From Melghiribacillus thermohalophilus (GTDB taxonomy: Bacteria; Bacillota; Bacilli; Bacillales; Alkalibacillaceae), in assembly GCF_004342905.1 (NCBI RefSeq), contig NZ_SMAN01000011.1, positions 20,709 through 84,708 on the forward strand: DNA of 64,000 nucleotides, read 5' to 3'. A program made the position numbers and the translations under genes. This document shows, piece by piece, positions 56,065 through 64,000 of this stretch; the first letter of the stretch is position 1; each line of letters begins with the position of its first letter. The notes under the pieces were generated by a model. It was not told the origin of the DNA and ran no database searches. It worked only from the letters and a program-made list of their open reading frames with translations.

Positions 56065-56610
56065 AATGAAGCACCAATAAAAAGGACACCTTTTTTATAC
56101 AGTTAAAGAAACTACAGCATAACCGTATCGGAGGTATCCTTATGTTTAGGAGTGAACCAAATTGAGAATATGTCATCGGGAATCAGCTGGTTACCTATTG
56201 TCAATACTGCACAGAGACAGAAAAGACAACGATTTTTTATTACTGTTGTCTAGTTACGGCTCAAACTCTTTTTTATTCTTTTATTTTAACTTTCCTTACA
56301 AGACTTGTAATGAAGACAATAAGACGGTGGCAGAATGTAAGTAAACCACAAATACATTCCATTTATATCTCCTTACCACTTAATATCTATCCGTGGTTAC
56401 TCCGAGAAATTCAGCTTTTATGATCTTGTTTTTCATTAATGTGGACAATTCCACCAGGACTGGAGTAATTATCAGTCTTGAAGTACCAGATAGGGTACCA
56501 TATTTTTTGTGGAAATGTCACCATGGAGCCAGGTGAATTCGTCATTGACCGGACTGGGGTTACATAAAAAAACAAAGCCCGTCACATTTGCGGTTCAGAA
56601 AAGAAGAAGA
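56065..56610. other. Gene-free junction, possible mobile element remnant
   Basis: Directly upstream of truncated PLA2 copy 3. GGACACC, CTACAGCATAACC and a GGAGG-spaced ATG at about 56141 look like the edge of an insertion element, but the frame stops after seven codons and no transposase is recognisable. Confidence 0.35.
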
Positions 56611-56619
56611 TGCAGAATA

Positions 56620-56667
56620 AAGGGGCTGTCCCGTAAGACGTATGGGTCTTAGAAACAGCCCTTTTTA
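56620..56667. repeat. Nested hairpin with T-run
   Basis: AAGGGGCTGT pairs with ACAGCCCTT (56655-56663), with inner TAAGAC/GTCTTA. It can act as a terminator on the plus strand and resembles insertion-sequence termini of the GGGGCTGTCCC type. It borders the prfC region. Confidence 0.5.
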
Positions 56668-56791
56668 TCTGATGACACCAAACTCAAGAACATGAGCAGG
56701 ATTTATGGCTGTCAGAGCACAAATCCCATTGAGTGAAAGCGGATTGATCCCGATCGGGAGAGCAAATGTTCTTTGTGTAACAGTTGCTGCC

Positions 56792-56817
56792 AGAAAAAAG
56801 GGGAACATCCTTTTTCG
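56792..56817 (-). terminator. Terminator of prfC
   Basis: On the minus strand GAAAAAGG, a 7-base loop, CCTTTTTTC, about 45 bases after the prfC stop. Confidence 0.65.
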
Positions 56818-56861
56818 GAATTCATAACTGCTGATAAGGCAAAAGCTGATTCGTTTATCTC

Positions 56862-58457
56862 TTATTTCGGTTCCGGGACACTGGCAGGCGAATCCGCCAA
56901 TTCCATATCTGGATTATGATCTAAAAACCAGTTCATGGAGAATTCGTTTTTAAACAATAATACGGGACGGCCCCGGTAATCATGGATCAGCATGCGAGTA
57001 TCGCTTCGGGTATCTTTATCCGGCACTTCCCCTTTTACGACCCAGCGGGCCAGCTGATAGGGCCAGCGTTCCATTAACAGATCAACGCCATATTCGTGTT
57101 CCATGCGATATAGGAACACATCAAACTGGAGTTGCCCGACTGCGCCCAGAATCGTTTCCTCAAATTTCGGGGTGCGATACACCTGAATGGCACCTTCCTG
57201 GGCGAGCTGCTCGATGCCCTTTACATACTGCTTATGTTTCATCGCATTTTTCGGGCGGATTTTAGCAAAGTGCTCCGGCGGGAACATCGGGAGACGGCCA
57301 AAATCAAAGGTGTTTTTGCTGCCGCAGATCGTGTCCCCAATCTGGTAAACCCCGGGATCATACAGTCCGACGATATCCCCTGCATAGGCTTCTTCCACAG
57401 CGGCTCTGGAATCTGCAAAAAATTGCTGGGGCTGGGACAGCTTCATGGATTTTCCGGTGCGGTGCAGCCAGGTTTCCATCCCCTTTTCGAATTTTCCGGA
57501 ACAAATCCTGAGAAAAGCTACCCGGTCCCGGTGTGCCGGGTCCATATTGGCCTGAATTTTAAAAATAAATCCGGAAAACTCCTCATCATCAGGATGAACC
57601 GTTCCTTTTGAGGATTGACGGCTTGCCGGCGGGGGTGCCATTCGTAAAAAGTGTTTCAAAAACGTCGGCACTCCAAAGCTGGAAATAGCACTCCCGAAAA
57701 AGACGGGGGTCTGCTTTCCCTTCATCACCGCATCGAGATCAAAAGGATTGCCTGCCTCATCCAGAAGCCTTAAATCCTCAATGAGCTGATCGATGGTGGC
57801 TTCATCGGTATTGTTGGAAAGCTGAGCCTGTAACTCCTCGTAGTCGCTCACTTCCCGGGATGTTTGCTCATCCCGGTCTTCACCGTAATACTCAATCGTC
57901 TTGTCAGAGCGGTCATAAACCCCCCTGAATGTGGGACCCATGCCAATCGGGTAGTTCATCGGGGTAGACTCAATGCCGAGCACCGCTTCAATTTCTTCAA
58001 ACAATTCTAGCGGCTCTTTTCCATGGCGGTCCAATTTATTAATAAACGTAAAAATCGGGATGCCCCGTTCGCTGCAGACCTTAAACAGCTTAATGGTCTG
58101 GGGTTCCACACCCTTTGCTACGTCCAGAATCATGACAACACTGTCTACGGCCATCAGTGTACGGTAGGTGTCCTCACTGAAATCCTGGTGACCGGGTGTA
58201 TCTAAAATGTTGATTTTATAGCCTTCGTATTCAAATTGCATCACACTGGATGTAACGGAGATTCCCCGCTGTTTTTCAAGCTCCATCCAGTCAGAGGTGG
58301 CAAACTTCGCTGATTTTTTGGCTTTAACCGATCCGGCGGTGCGGATGGCTCCTCCTAATAGGAGCATTTTTTCGGTCAATGTTGTTTTACCGGCGTCCGG
58401 ATGTGAAATAATCGCAAATGTACGCCGTTTATTGACTTCACGCTGTAAATCGTTCAT
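56862..58457 (-). CDS. prfC: Peptide chain release factor 3
   Basis: 531 aa, normal for RF3. GTPase motifs SHPDAGKTTLTEKML, the EKQRGISVTSSVMQFEY switch I segment, DTPGHQDFSEDTYR and NKLDR. RF3 recycles RF1/RF2 after peptide release. It is absent from B. subtilis, as I recall, but occurs in many Firmicutes. It is opposite in strand to the ribosomal cluster and lies between the island and rplM. Confidence 0.97.
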   Translation of the reverse strand: MNDLQREVNKRRTFAIISHPDAGKTTLTEKMLLLGGAIRTAGSVKAKKSAKFATSDWMELEKQRGISVTSSVMQFEYEGYKINILDTPGHQDFSEDTYRTLMAVDSVVMILDVAKGVEPQTIKLFKVCSERGIPIFTFINKLDRHGKEPLELFEEIEAVLGIESTPMNYPIGMGPTFRGVYDRSDKTIEYYGEDRDEQTSREVSDYEELQAQLSNNTDEATIDQLIEDLRLLDEAGNPFDLDAVMKGKQTPVFFGSAISSFGVPTFLKHFLRMAPPPASRQSSKGTVHPDDEEFSGFIFKIQANMDPAHRDRVAFLRICSGKFEKGMETWLHRTGKSMKLSQPQQFFADSRAAVEEAYAGDIVGLYDPGVYQIGDTICGSKNTFDFGRLPMFPPEHFAKIRPKNAMKHKQYVKGIEQLAQEGAIQVYRTPKFEETILGAVGQLQFDVFLYRMEHEYGVDLLMERWPYQLARWVVKGEVPDKDTRSDTRMLIHDYRGRPVLLFKNEFSMNWFLDHNPDMELADSPASVPEPK

Positions 58458-58658
58458 ATACGATCCCTTTCTCGTGGTCGATTTATTCGTTTATTACGTT
58501 ACCATAAATACAGCTGATATGGAATGAGCAAATTATAGGGAGCCATGTTATCTTTCTGTAATGAACAACGAAGTATTTCCGGTTGATTTCCAGCTGAGGC
58601 TTTGGGGAAAGTACTTACAGCCCATTCACTGGATTCTGAACCTTTTCAATAAAACACC

Positions 58659-58686
58659 TTGACATTGTGGCGCTAAATATTATAAT
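58659..58686 (+). promoter_or_regulatory. Sigma-A promoter of rplM-rpsI
   Basis: Perfect TTGACA (58659-58664) and TATAAT (58681-58686) with a 16-base spacer. rplM-rpsI thus keep their own promoter despite separation from truA. Confidence 0.88.
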
Positions 58687-58689
58687 ATA

Positions 58690-58790
58690 GCCTATGGCAT
58701 TTTATTATCAAATCCACGATTAGCCCCGGAAACTATTCGTGTTGAGATATGATAATAAGGAACGTGAGCAAAAGAATTAGGAGGGAAACG
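58690..58790 (+). ncRNA. L13-leader-like structured 5' UTR
   Basis: TTATTATCA (58702-58710) pairs with TGATAATAA (58750-58758), enclosing CACGA/TCGTG (58715-58719 with 58737-58741). It sits between promoter and rplM, where Bacillales carry the L13 leader, thought to mediate feedback by L13. I could not test it against the covariance model. Confidence 0.6.
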
Positions 58791-58794
58791 GATC

Positions 58795-59232
58795 ATGCGC
58801 ACAACTTTCATGGCAAATGAGAACAATGTTGAGCGTAAGTGGTATGTTGTGGATGCAGAAGGCCAGACTCTTGGTCGTCTTGCAAGCGAAGTAGCAGCGA
58901 TCCTTCGCGGCAAACATAAACCAACTTATACTCCGCATGTCGATACTGGAGATCACGTGATTGTAATCAATGCTGAAAAGGTACATCTGACTGGAAAGAA
59001 GCTGGAGAACAAAATTTACTACCGCCACTCCAATTATCCAGGCGGTCTGAAACAGCGTACGGCATATGAAATGCGTACGAACTACCCTGAGCAAATGATC
59101 GAGCTGGCTGTTAAAGGCATGCTTCCAAAAGGACCACTGGGACGCAAAATGGCGAAAAAATTGCATGTCTACAGAGGCGCTGAACATAAGCACCAGGCAC
59201 AACAACCGGAAGTTTACGAACTTCGCGGATAA
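58795..59232 (+). CDS. rplM: 50S ribosomal protein L13
   Basis: 145 aa, the B. subtilis length: [49 protein letters not shown]-type segment ([14 protein letters not shown]), ending PEVYELRG. An early 50S assembly protein. Start after AGGAGGGAAACGGATC. Confidence 0.98.
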   Translation: MRTTFMANENNVERKWYVVDAEGQTLGRLASEVAAILRGKHKPTYTPHVDTGDHVIVINAEKVHLTGKKLENKIYYRHSNYPGGLKQRTAYEMRTNYPEQMIELAVKGMLPKGPLGRKMAKKLHVYRGAEHKHQAQQPEVYELRG

Positions 59233-59253
59233 TCATGAAGGAGGTTGACTAGA

Positions 59254-59646
59254 GTGGCACAAGTACAATACTACGGTACCGGACGCCGGAAAAATTCTGT
59301 GGCTCGTGTTCGTTTAGTTCCAGGTACTGGACGTGTAATGGTAAATAACCGTGATGCAGAAGAATATTTTCCATTTGAAACCCTTCGTCGTATTCTGAAG
59401 CAGCCGTTGGAAGTTACGGAAACAGAAGGAAGTTACGACGTGCTTGTAAAAGTGGAAGGCGGCGGATTTTCAGGTCAGGCAGGTGCAATTCGTTTAGGTA
59501 TTGCCCGTGCTCTGTTAGAAGCGGACCCTGATTACCGCTCTGCCCTGAAAAAAGAAGGACTGCTGACTCGCGACGCACGTGTGAAAGAACGTAAGAAATA
59601 CGGTCTTAAAAAAGCTCGTCGTGCCCCACAGTTCTCAAAACGTTAA
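59254..59646 (+). CDS. rpsI: 30S ribosomal protein S9
   Basis: 130 aa from GTG 59254 ([20 protein letters not shown]), after AAGGAGG; a TTG at 59245 is rejected. The C-terminal tail [11 protein letters not shown] reaches the P-site tRNA and is intact, although an integrative element begins directly after the stop. The 3' end of rpsI is a known integration target of some tyrosine-recombinase ICEs. Confidence 0.97.
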   Translation: MAQVQYYGTGRRKNSVARVRLVPGTGRVMVNNRDAEEYFPFETLRRILKQPLEVTETEGSYDVLVKVEGGGFSGQAGAIRLGIARALLEADPDYRSALKKEGLLTRDARVKERKKYGLKKARRAPQFSKR

Positions 59647-59684
59647 TAGAAACATTGATATATCAGTGTTTACAGAGCTTTTTT

Positions 59685-59714
59685 GGTTCAAGTTGGTTCA
59701 AATCAACTTGAACC
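59685..59714. repeat. Perfect inverted repeat next to rpsI, near the presumed att end
   Basis: GGTTCAAGTTG (59685-59695) and CAACTTGAACC (59704-59714). The integrase 3' fragment ends inside it. It could be an integrase arm- or core-type site. Confidence 0.5.
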
Positions 59715-60754
59715 TTATAAAGCACTTAACAGATTTAAAGCATCGGCATCTTGCTGATGCTTTTTTTTCTGGCATTAATTCCAGATAATAATTCTGTGTG
59801 GTTTGAATATTAATGTGACCTAATCGCTTTGATACATAAGCAATATCTATGTCTTGAGAAAATAAAAATGATGCGTGAGTGTCTCTTAAACCGTGAAACG
59901 TTGTTTTCTTAATATCTAATTTCTTCAGTAACTCTGCTAATTGTTCCGACTGTTTAAAACCGCCAAAGCTGAAAATATAACCATTCTCTTTAACAAATTT
60001 TACGAATTAGTTCATATACCTCTTTGTTAATAGAAACATCACGTTTTGCATTTTGTGTTTTTAATGAAGTATCATCAGAAGTAGGACTGATTGAATGTCT
60101 AACTTTTATTCCGTATTCATAGAGACTCTCTGGGCGTATTGCTAGCAATTCTCCACGTCGCATCCCCGTTTCTAATGCCAGTAATACAAGTAAGTTAAAC
60201 TCGTCTTCTGGATGCTGTAAAACGTAATTACGAAGCTTTCTAAAATCGGTGATAGATAATGCTTTATTCCGTTTAGGTGGATTCTCTCCACGTGTTTTTA
60301 CTAAACGTGCAAAATCATTTGCAATATAGCCACGAGCATATGCATCACGTAAAGATGTTTTTATTTTAAGAAGAACCTCATGTGTTGTTTTTCGTGAATG
60401 TGTCTTGGCATACTCATCAATCTTTTTCTGAACAACAATATCATTTAAATCTTTTAATTGGATATCCTGAAATAAATTTCTAATAACTCCTAAAGTACGA
60501 ACATAATTTTGAAATGTCGTTTCTTTAACATCATTTACTTTTACAAGATAAATCCAATTCTCGAAAAAATCCGCAAATGTTGTTGTTCTGTGAGCAAGTT
60601 CTTTTCCTTCTCCTTTCGCTAATTCCATTTCTAAAGCCCAAAGTTTTGCTTCCTTCTTAGTCGGAAATGTTTTAGTTAGTTTTTTGTGTTCTCCATATTT
60701 GTACAAAGAAATTTGTGCTCGATATGACTTTCCTCTTTTTACAATACTAGCCAT
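59698..60754 (-). pseudogene. int: Tyrosine recombinase (ICE integrase), frameshifted
   Basis: The first frame (60754-59990, 254 aa, MASIVKRGKSYRAQISLYKY) has the AP2-like arm-binding N-terminus, the SAM-like core-binding domain and the first catalytic Arg (ALETGMRRGELLAI). It stops early. The +1 frame then continues FVKENGYIFSFGGFKQ, with H-x-x-R in FHGLRDTHASFL, GH in RLGHINIQTT and Tyr in NYYLEL, ending near 59698. One extra A in CGTAAAATTTG explains the break. Confidence 0.85.
59737..59768 (+). terminator. Terminator downstream of rpsI
   Basis: AAAGCATCGGCA (59737-59748) pairs with TGCTGATGCTTT (59752-59763, one G-U), loop TCT, then a T-run. It lies within the 3' part of the integrase gene on the other strand, so the element supplies the terminator for rplM-rpsI. 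Confidence 0.75.
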
Positions 60755-60848
60755 GCTATCAATCCCTTTCAAAAATAAAGTTGATAGATGCTAGTTGAAT
60801 ACATCTGTATTGTATTCTGAAACTAACATCTTATCAACTGTCGACATT

Positions 60849-61046
60849 TTAAACGGAGTGTTTTTCGATAAAGTGTATTAAAGATTTCATTGTGTAGCGT
60901 TCACGCTTACCAATCATGAAACGATCTAGCTCTTCATGTGGGCGAATATATTTATCAAAAGACTTTGGGTCTATACCTAAAAAATCTGATGCTTGTTCCC
61001 TTGTTAAAAGATATGGATATTCCTTTGTAGCCATGTTTATACTCAT
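60849..61046 (-). CDS. Xis-like excisionase / small DNA-binding protein
   Basis: 65 aa. YPYLLTREQASDFLGIDPKS followed by RERYTMKSLIHFIEKH: a MerR/excisionase-type winged helix. The start has AAAGGAGATG upstream. Located just upstream of int, the usual xis position of Tn916-like elements. Confidence 0.75.
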   Translation of the reverse strand: MSINMATKEYPYLLTREQASDFLGIDPKSFDKYIRPHEELDRFMIGKRERYTMKSLIHFIEKHSV

Positions 61047-61079
61047 GTGGCATCATCTCCTTTATGCTGAGATTTAATT

Positions 61080-61274
61080 TTAAAATTTATTTAGTTCTTT
61101 TAGTGCCTGTTCAGCATCATATTTGATTTGTCCTAAAATATCTTCTGGTGTATAGTAGCTATTTTGGTAATCAGAATGATTATCCGTTTTATTAATCGTT
61201 CCTTTACCGTTCTGGAAAAAGTCTACTATTTCGATAATGTGTTGTATATGTTCTTTTAATTTTGGAGAACTCAT
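61080..61274 (-). CDS. Hypothetical small ICE protein
   Basis: 64 aa, hydrophilic and mostly helical (KLKEHIQHIIEIVDFFQNGK, ILGQIKYDAEQALKEL). Start 7 bases after AAGGATGAT. It lies between relaxase and xis, where Tn916 relatives carry small genes of unknown role. Confidence 0.55.
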   Translation of the reverse strand: MSSPKLKEHIQHIIEIVDFFQNGKGTINKTDNHSDYQNSYYTPEDILGQIKYDAEQALKELNKF

Positions 61275-61281
61275 TTAAATA

Positions 61282-62439
61282 TCATCCTTCCCATGGCTTA
61301 CCTTCTAATTGGTAAAGTGCCTTGTATTTATTTAACCAAGATATATGGTCATCATTGGGTTCGAATTCTTCATAGTACTGTTTATATAAATAATCAACTA
61401 ATTCTTTTGCTGTGTTGCCTCCCCATATTTGTTGAACTTTCCACAATGTGGGGAGTAGACCAGACCCCTTAATTAAATGGTCTATCGACTGTTCTAATAA
61501 GTTATTTCGTGGAGATGGTGATTCAAAGTGAAAGTTCTTTTCATCTAACAATTCAAGCATTAATCTAGTTATCTTATGAGGTCGATTAGAATTAACATAA
61601 AAGAACATGTAGCGATCAAGTAGAGAACTAATAATTAAATTTTTAAGCTGTTCATCTGTACTACATTCTTTAATTGCATCTGTTAATTGATGGGCGTAAT
61701 CACCTGAAAACTCTGCTTCAACACGTGTCCAGTCATCCACTTCTTTAGCGATATGGCGCATGTGTTTCACGACAGTTGTTCCTCTTTTTTATCATAAATG
61801 CGTAAATGCACTTTTGTATTTCTGCTTTTTGCCCCGATATACAATGTTTGTGCTTGAAAATCCTTCGATATGTCGGACACTTTCGAGTTGTTTCTTTTGT
61901 ATGGTTTTTCTTTGTTGTCATCAATAACCTTTTGTAGGTAACTTTTATTAGTACTTGCCATAGCGCAATTCAGTCCTCTTTTCTTCAATTGAGCGTTTTA
62001 ATTTAGCAATATCAATACCTTCATTAATAAAGTCACAACAGATATCAATTCGTGAAAGTCTAAAACTATATTCATCCGAATCAATCATTTTTAAAAAGGT
62101 GTGTAAATGAATAGGTTCATTAAATTCTGCTTCATATCGCTTTCGATACTCATGCCATGCATATGCACTATATTTGACAATCACACCCATTTTCGTAAAT
62201 GCCTCATGATAAGCAATACAGAAATAAAAAGGTGCATTGATGAATGAGTAACCTATTGTGTAGCCTTCTGGTAGCTTAACGTCAGCTTCACCGAAGTTGT
62301 CAAATAGCTTATGCATCTTAGATTTAATCAAGAAGGTACTTATTAGACTTTTTGCTACCCAGTCACGCCATTCATCAAAGTCAAACACGCCTGTTGTTTG
62401 CAATACGAGTGTAAATTGGTCAATATCTGGTTTAATCAT
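61282..62439 (-). pseudogene. Rep_trans-type relaxase/replication initiator (Orf20/NicK-like), in three frames
   Basis: Three adjoining frames together make one protein of about 385 aa. Frame 1 (62439-61948): DQFTLVLQTTGVFDFDEWRD and the family motif SRIDICCDF. Frame 2 (to 61767): QAQTLYIGAKSRNTKVHLRIYD. Frame 3 (61770-61282): DWTRVEAEFSGDYAHQL and a C-terminal helical domain. Junction 1 needs one base removed near 61953; junction 2 needs one base added near 61770. In intact relatives this enzyme nicks oriT and starts rolling-circle replication. Confidence 0.8.
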
Positions 62440-62462
62440 GTTCTATTCACTCCTTTTGCTTA

Positions 62463-62630
62463 GAAAACTTTAGGTAAAGTTTTCTTGGTGTAAAAGCCTA
62501 TAAGAATAGACTTTGGTGTGGGTTTTGCTCCTGACTGGAGCTGGGGTGATTACCTGCACCCCAGCTCTCCTAAAGGTGTAAAGCACGGAGCGGAACCTTC
62601 CCCGTCTGAACGACGGGTCTCCTTCCGCTC
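62463..62630. other. Candidate oriT / origin region with three inverted repeats
   Basis: Between coupling ATPase and relaxase, the position of Tn916 oriT. GAAAACTTTA/TAAAGTTTTC (62463-62472, 62475-62484); AGCTGGGGTG/CACCCCAGCT (62539-62548, 62557-62566); GAGCGGAA/TTCCGCTC (62588-62595, 62623-62630) enclosing CCCGTC/GACGGG (62601-62606, 62612-62617). No gene in the 227-base gap. Confidence 0.65.
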
Positions 62631-62666
62631 TTTGTGCCGTCGCTCCTTAAGGAAAAGCTAGGTGCT

Positions 62667-63983
62667 TCAATTCAAAAAGCTACAGTAAGGAACGGTCAAC
62701 AACCGTGGCTTGTCTGCACTTGCTAGCCCTGGATAACTGTAAATCCCTTGACCAGCAGTAAATTGAACTGGAGGTATATCCACACCAGAAGAAAACAGAG
62801 TTCTATAGGTTTGCTCATCACTATCACCTAAAGCAATCTTCAAAACGAGCTGTTCTCTAATCGCTGTTGGCATCGTCTGTGCGTTCATTTGTTGCGTAGT
62901 GACCCACAGAATACAACCTAGTTGACGACCCATGAAAGCAACATCAGATAGTATGCTATCGACTTCATCACGCTCTTTTTTTGCTAAAGTCTTCCATGAT
63001 TCTCTCAATGACCCGAACTCATCTATAAGCAGGATTAAAGCAGGCAAACCAGCATCCTTATACGTTTTGTTTCGATTTGATATGAAAAAGTCTTGTAATT
63101 CATCTTGTCGTTTTTCCATACGCTCATGAAATTGTTTAATCAATTCAATCGCATTTGTTTTGTCGGCAGTCCGTTCATCACCAACGGTACGTTTAGCCAT
63201 TTGGTAAACATCCGTTCGCTTAGGGTCAATGATGAACAACTCATGCTTAACCTTTTTCGACAACACTTGTTCAACCACCATTTGGATAAAAAAGGATTTA
63301 CCACTACCTGTTTGCCCCACCAATCCAAGGTGATGTAACGGTACAGTTGCACGCTCATCTAAGCGTAAGGCGTAATCGTCTGCTGTTTTGTTTGACCAAA
63401 CAATCAAGTCACTTGCTGATTTAATCTTTAGTTGTTTATGTGAATCAACTGAATAAAATTCGTAAATATACCAGTCGCGATCTTTAGATAAGTACTTGCG
63501 CTCACTCACATAACCTTTTAAAGCTGAATCAATCCGCATATCTTCAAGTTTCTTGTCGAATTTAATTGTATTATTGATCAAAACTTTTCCTGACTTTCTT
63601 GTTCGATTATCATCAAATGTTATCTTGATTTTTGGTAAAGTAACTAAACGATTGTCAAACTCGCGTTCATCCTCAAATCTCGCATCTTTGATATGTCTTC
63701 TGATTCGCTTTGTCATAAAATAATAATGCAGAGAAAAAAATAGACCAAACCACAGTTTATTGCGAATAGACCAATTAACAAGCAAAGTAACTACAATCAG
63801 ACTAACAGGAATCAAGAAGATATTTGATTCAATTTGTGGAAGCTGTATTATCGTTATTTGCTCAACAATCAATGGATACAGATTATAAAAGAACAACCAT
63901 AAAACGGGTTCTCCGCAACAAAATGTGCTTGATTCTTCCTCTATCGTATGATTGCTTTCAAATGCTAGGCTGGTTGCTGACAT
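62667..63983 (-). CDS. FtsK/SpoIIIE-type DNA translocase (ICE coupling protein, Orf21/ConQ-like)
   Basis: 438 aa. Two hydrophobic segments near the N-terminus (about 28-42 and 54-70), then Walker A GLVGQTGSGKSFF (about residue 227), Walker B ALILLIDEFGSL and an FtsK-type WVTTQQMNAQ segment. It would couple relaxase-DNA to the type IV secretion channel. Intact here, unlike int and the relaxase. The start is 17 bases from the window edge, so a longer form is possible. Confidence 0.9.
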   Translation of the reverse strand: MSATSLAFESNHTIEEESSTFCCGEPVLWLFFYNLYPLIVEQITIIQLPQIESNIFLIPVSLIVVTLLVNWSIRNKLWFGLFFSLHYYFMTKRIRRHIKDARFEDEREFDNRLVTLPKIKITFDDNRTRKSGKVLINNTIKFDKKLEDMRIDSALKGYVSERKYLSKDRDWYIYEFYSVDSHKQLKIKSASDLIVWSNKTADDYALRLDERATVPLHHLGLVGQTGSGKSFFIQMVVEQVLSKKVKHELFIIDPKRTDVYQMAKRTVGDERTADKTNAIELIKQFHERMEKRQDELQDFFISNRNKTYKDAGLPALILLIDEFGSLRESWKTLAKKERDEVDSILSDVAFMGRQLGCILWVTTQQMNAQTMPTAIREQLVLKIALGDSDEQTYRTLFSSGVDIPPVQFTAGQGIYSYPGLASADKPRLLTVPYCSFLN

Positions 63984-64000
63984 TCCATGCGAATACGCAT

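Larger units (their letters stand above)
59647..64000 (-). mobile_element. Tn916/ICEBs1-type integrative conjugative element in the 3' end of rpsI (partial, decaying)
   Basis: All genes read toward rpsI in the order FtsK-type coupling ATPase, candidate oriT, Rep_trans relaxase, small gene, xis-like, integrase. This is the recombination-to-mobilisation module order of Tn916-like elements. Integrase and relaxase frames are broken. The other end, and any cargo, lie beyond the window. One att site should be at the end of rpsI. Confidence 0.85.

Noticed and set aside
56090..56400. Assignment to a named insertion sequence family
   Set aside because: Only short end-like motifs are visible and no transposase fragment could be recognised in any frame.
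57132..57611. 159-codon plus-strand frame inside prfC
   Set aside because: It is antisense to conserved RF3 sequence, with no supporting start or homology.
59990..60010. Programmed frameshift in the integrase
   Set aside because: The break is at a short A-run without a convincing slippery site plus stimulator, and the relaxase is also broken, so decay or sequence error is simpler.

Overview
The window comes from a low-to-moderate G+C, endospore-former-type Firmicute (Bacillales, Bacillaceae-like). The evidence is the B. subtilis-type gene order rplJ-rplL-(ybxB)-rpoB-rpoC-rplGB-rpsL-rpsG-fusA-tuf, followed by the S10/spc/alpha ribosomal cluster, strong Shine-Dalgarno sites with frequent GTG/TTG starts, a zinc-type S14, a purS-containing purine operon, and sigma-A promoters.

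Layout. 1-32.7 kb is one co-directional block: translation and transcription genes, then secY-adk-map, infA-rpmJ-rpsM-rpsK-rpoA-rplQ, the ECF transporter genes ecfA1-ecfA2-ecfT, and truA. 32.7-46.8 kb is the complete de novo purine operon (purE-K-B-C-S-Q-L-F-M-N-H-D). It is preceded by a sigma-A promoter, a candidate PurR operator and a guanine-class purine riboswitch, and is followed by a ZTP (pfl) riboswitch in front of folD. 46.8-56.9 kb is an accessory island, mostly on the minus strand. 56.9-58.5 kb is prfC (RF3) on the minus strand. 58.6-59.6 kb is rplM-rpsI with its own promoter and an L13-leader-like 5' UTR. In B. subtilis rplM-rpsI directly follows truA, so about 26 kb (pur operon, island, prfC) lies inside what is usually a continuous block. 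From the 3' end of rpsI to the window edge is a decaying Tn916/ICEBs1-type integrative conjugative element: int, xis-like, relaxase, candidate oriT, FtsK-type coupling ATPase.

The most interesting part is the accessory island. It encodes three paralogous proteins that carry both phospholipase A2 active-site signatures (CC-x2-HD-x-C and C-D-x5-C) on a disulfide-rich C-terminal domain, all without a visible signal peptide. It also encodes a glutaredoxin-like protein, a 52-residue Cys-rich peptide, an intracellular-subtilisin-like protease coupled to a 63-residue protein, and a three-gene cassette resembling the split sigma factor SigO / YvrJ / RsoA of B. subtilis. Three transcription units of the island (PLA2 copy 1; protease + 63-aa protein; redoxin + PLA2 copy 2 + Cys-rich peptide) share an identically spaced two-block element, AAGGTTGT and CTTTATA, upstream of their starts. 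This suggests one small regulon, plausibly read by the SigO/RsoA-like pair. The third PLA2 copy lacks the element and its N-terminus and looks 5'-truncated. A separate ECF sigma / membrane anti-sigma pair is divergent from PLA2 copy 1, and an XRE regulator with two membrane proteins has operator palindromes inside its promoter. The link between the sigma pair and its targets is inference; the motif, spacing and signatures are seen directly.
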